A DNA stretch of 7,593 bases from Gemmataceae bacterium (GTDB lineage Bacteria; Planctomycetota; Planctomycetia; Gemmatales; Gemmataceae), in contig SIAL01000166.1 of NCBI GenBank assembly GCA_009691815.1, forward strand, positions 1-7,593, in the 5' to 3' direction. The position numbers were made by a program, and so were the translations under genes. Below, piece by piece: positions 7,373 to 7,593 of this stretch. The stretch's first letter is position 1. The number at the start of each line of letters is the position of its first letter. The notes under the pieces were generated by a model. It ran no database searches. It saw only the letters and a list, made by a program, of their open reading frames with translations, and was not told the DNA's origin.

Positions 7373-7429
7373 ACCCTTGTCCCCCATTGGATTCGGGAAA
7401 TGCCACCCTTGTCCCCCATTGGATTCGGG
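7366..7429. repeat. Two perfect 32-bp tandem repeats
   Basis: Positions 7366-7397 and 7398-7429 are identical, head to tail, with no spacer. On the minus strand each unit reads CCCGAATCCAATGGGGGA followed by CAAGGGTGGCATTT. The GGGGGACAAGGG core recalls the GGGGACAG-type repeats that litter some bacterial genomes near transposase remnants, but that is only a resemblance. The units lie within the putative insertion, between the end of the upstream gene and the first cytochrome. Confidence 0.93.
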
Positions 7430-7438
7430 AGGGAAAAG

Positions 7439-7593
7439 TTACCTGCCCAAAGGGTTGGATCCCTGCAAAATCTTATTGCCAAGATCCAATCGGTATAAAA
7501 CCTGATTGTAATTGTAGCGTGGAGTTTTCCAGGGGTTGCCTGAGAAATCGTTGGTGTAAGTTCCTTCAAAGTGGATTACCCTGCCCCCGTCCC
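7439..7593 (-). CDS. C-terminal end of an upstream gene (partial, 5' end outside window)
   Basis: An open frame enters from the right edge and runs 50 codons to a TAA at 7441-7439. The translation includes EGTYTNDFSGNPW, then TPRYNYNQVLYRLDLGNKIL, and ends QGSNPLGR. The EGTYT...TPRY.YNQ..YRLDL pattern resembles the C-terminus of a large, functionally uncharacterised set of planctomycete secreted proteins. This is recognition from memory, not a search result. The last eight residues (QGSNPLGR) appear to come from inserted DNA: without the putative insertion at 7352-7464 the frame would end ...DLGNKILP-stop. It lies on the same strand as the cytochrome operon, with 146 nt to the next start, so readthrough is possible but a shared function cannot be claimed. 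Confidence is good that this is coding and low on function. Confidence 0.66.
   Translation of the reverse strand, partial: DGGRVIHFEGTYTNDFSGNPWKTPRYNYNQVLYRLDLGNKILQGSNPLGR

Larger units (their letters stand above)
7341..7475. mobile_element. Putative small insertion bounded by an 11-bp direct repeat
   Basis: The 11-mer GCAAAATCTTA occurs exactly at 7341-7351 and again at 7465-7475, enclosing 113 bp (7352-7464). By a rough estimate an 11-bp match this close is unlikely by chance. The inner segment contains the 32-bp tandem repeats and two small inverted repeats (AGGG...CCCT at 7451-7464 and CATTTA...TAAATG at 7355-7370). It carries no open reading frame of note and no clear terminal inverted repeats. 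Joining the flanks restores the upstream gene's frame to ...NKILP-stop, which fits an insertion that altered the gene's last codons and displaced its original stop. A non-autonomous element or a slippage duplication would both fit. The element family is unknown. Confidence 0.45.

Noticed and set aside
7354..7390. Sigma-70 promoter GGGACA - 17 nt - TAAATG on the minus strand
   Set aside because: The -10 matches only three of six consensus positions and the -35 four, which is too weak to call; promoter rules in planctomycetes are also poorly known.
7366..7429. CRISPR array
   Set aside because: There are only two repeat units and no spacer between them, and no cas genes are visible.
7336..7569. 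77-aa minus-strand open frame across the intergenic region
   Set aside because: It runs through the tandem repeats and out of frame with the clearly protein-like end of the upstream gene. Its KILP ending is explained by the 11-bp direct repeat.

Overview
The window reads as one operon on the minus strand of an environmental bacterium. The likely source is a planctomycete. That rests on recalled sequence style: multiheme cytochromes with an AAGHP...RHW block, a cyclic-nucleotide-binding/ferredoxin fusion, and an EGTYT...TPRYNYNQ C-terminus. No search was run and there is no rRNA or marker gene here, so the assignment is tentative. No gene of significance was found on the plus strand.

Layout in transcription order, from high to low coordinates. 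(a) 7593-7439 is the last 50 codons of an upstream gene. (b) 7438-7293 is a short intergenic stretch. It holds two perfect 32-bp tandem repeats and a small hairpin, and lies largely within an 11-bp direct-repeat pair (7341-7351, 7465-7475) that looks like the target duplication of a small insertion. (c) 7292-5865 and 5868-4378 are two tandem paralogous secreted pentaheme c-type cytochromes, joined by an ATGA overlap. (d) 4348-3512 is a five-helix membrane protein with two H-X13-H pairs, read as a diheme cytochrome b. (e) 3480-2050 is a membrane-anchored decaheme c-type cytochrome. (f) 2060 to beyond position 1 is a cytoplasmic protein with two split cyclic-nucleotide-binding domains followed by a polyferredoxin domain, cut by the window edge.

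The five main genes are tightly packed: a 4-bp overlap, gaps of 29 and 31 nt, then an 11-bp overlap. They are probably co-transcribed. Together they encode 20 covalent haem sites, two probable b haems and at least three [4Fe-4S] sites. The simplest reading is a trans-membrane electron conduit. Cytoplasmic iron-sulfur clusters would exchange electrons with the inner haem of the diheme b protein, its outer haem with the anchored decaheme protein, and that with the soluble or surface pentahemes. The cyclic-nucleotide-binding modules would make the cytoplasmic end sensitive to a ligand. Direction of flow, donor and terminal acceptor cannot be read from the sequence, and no catalytic subunit lies in the window.
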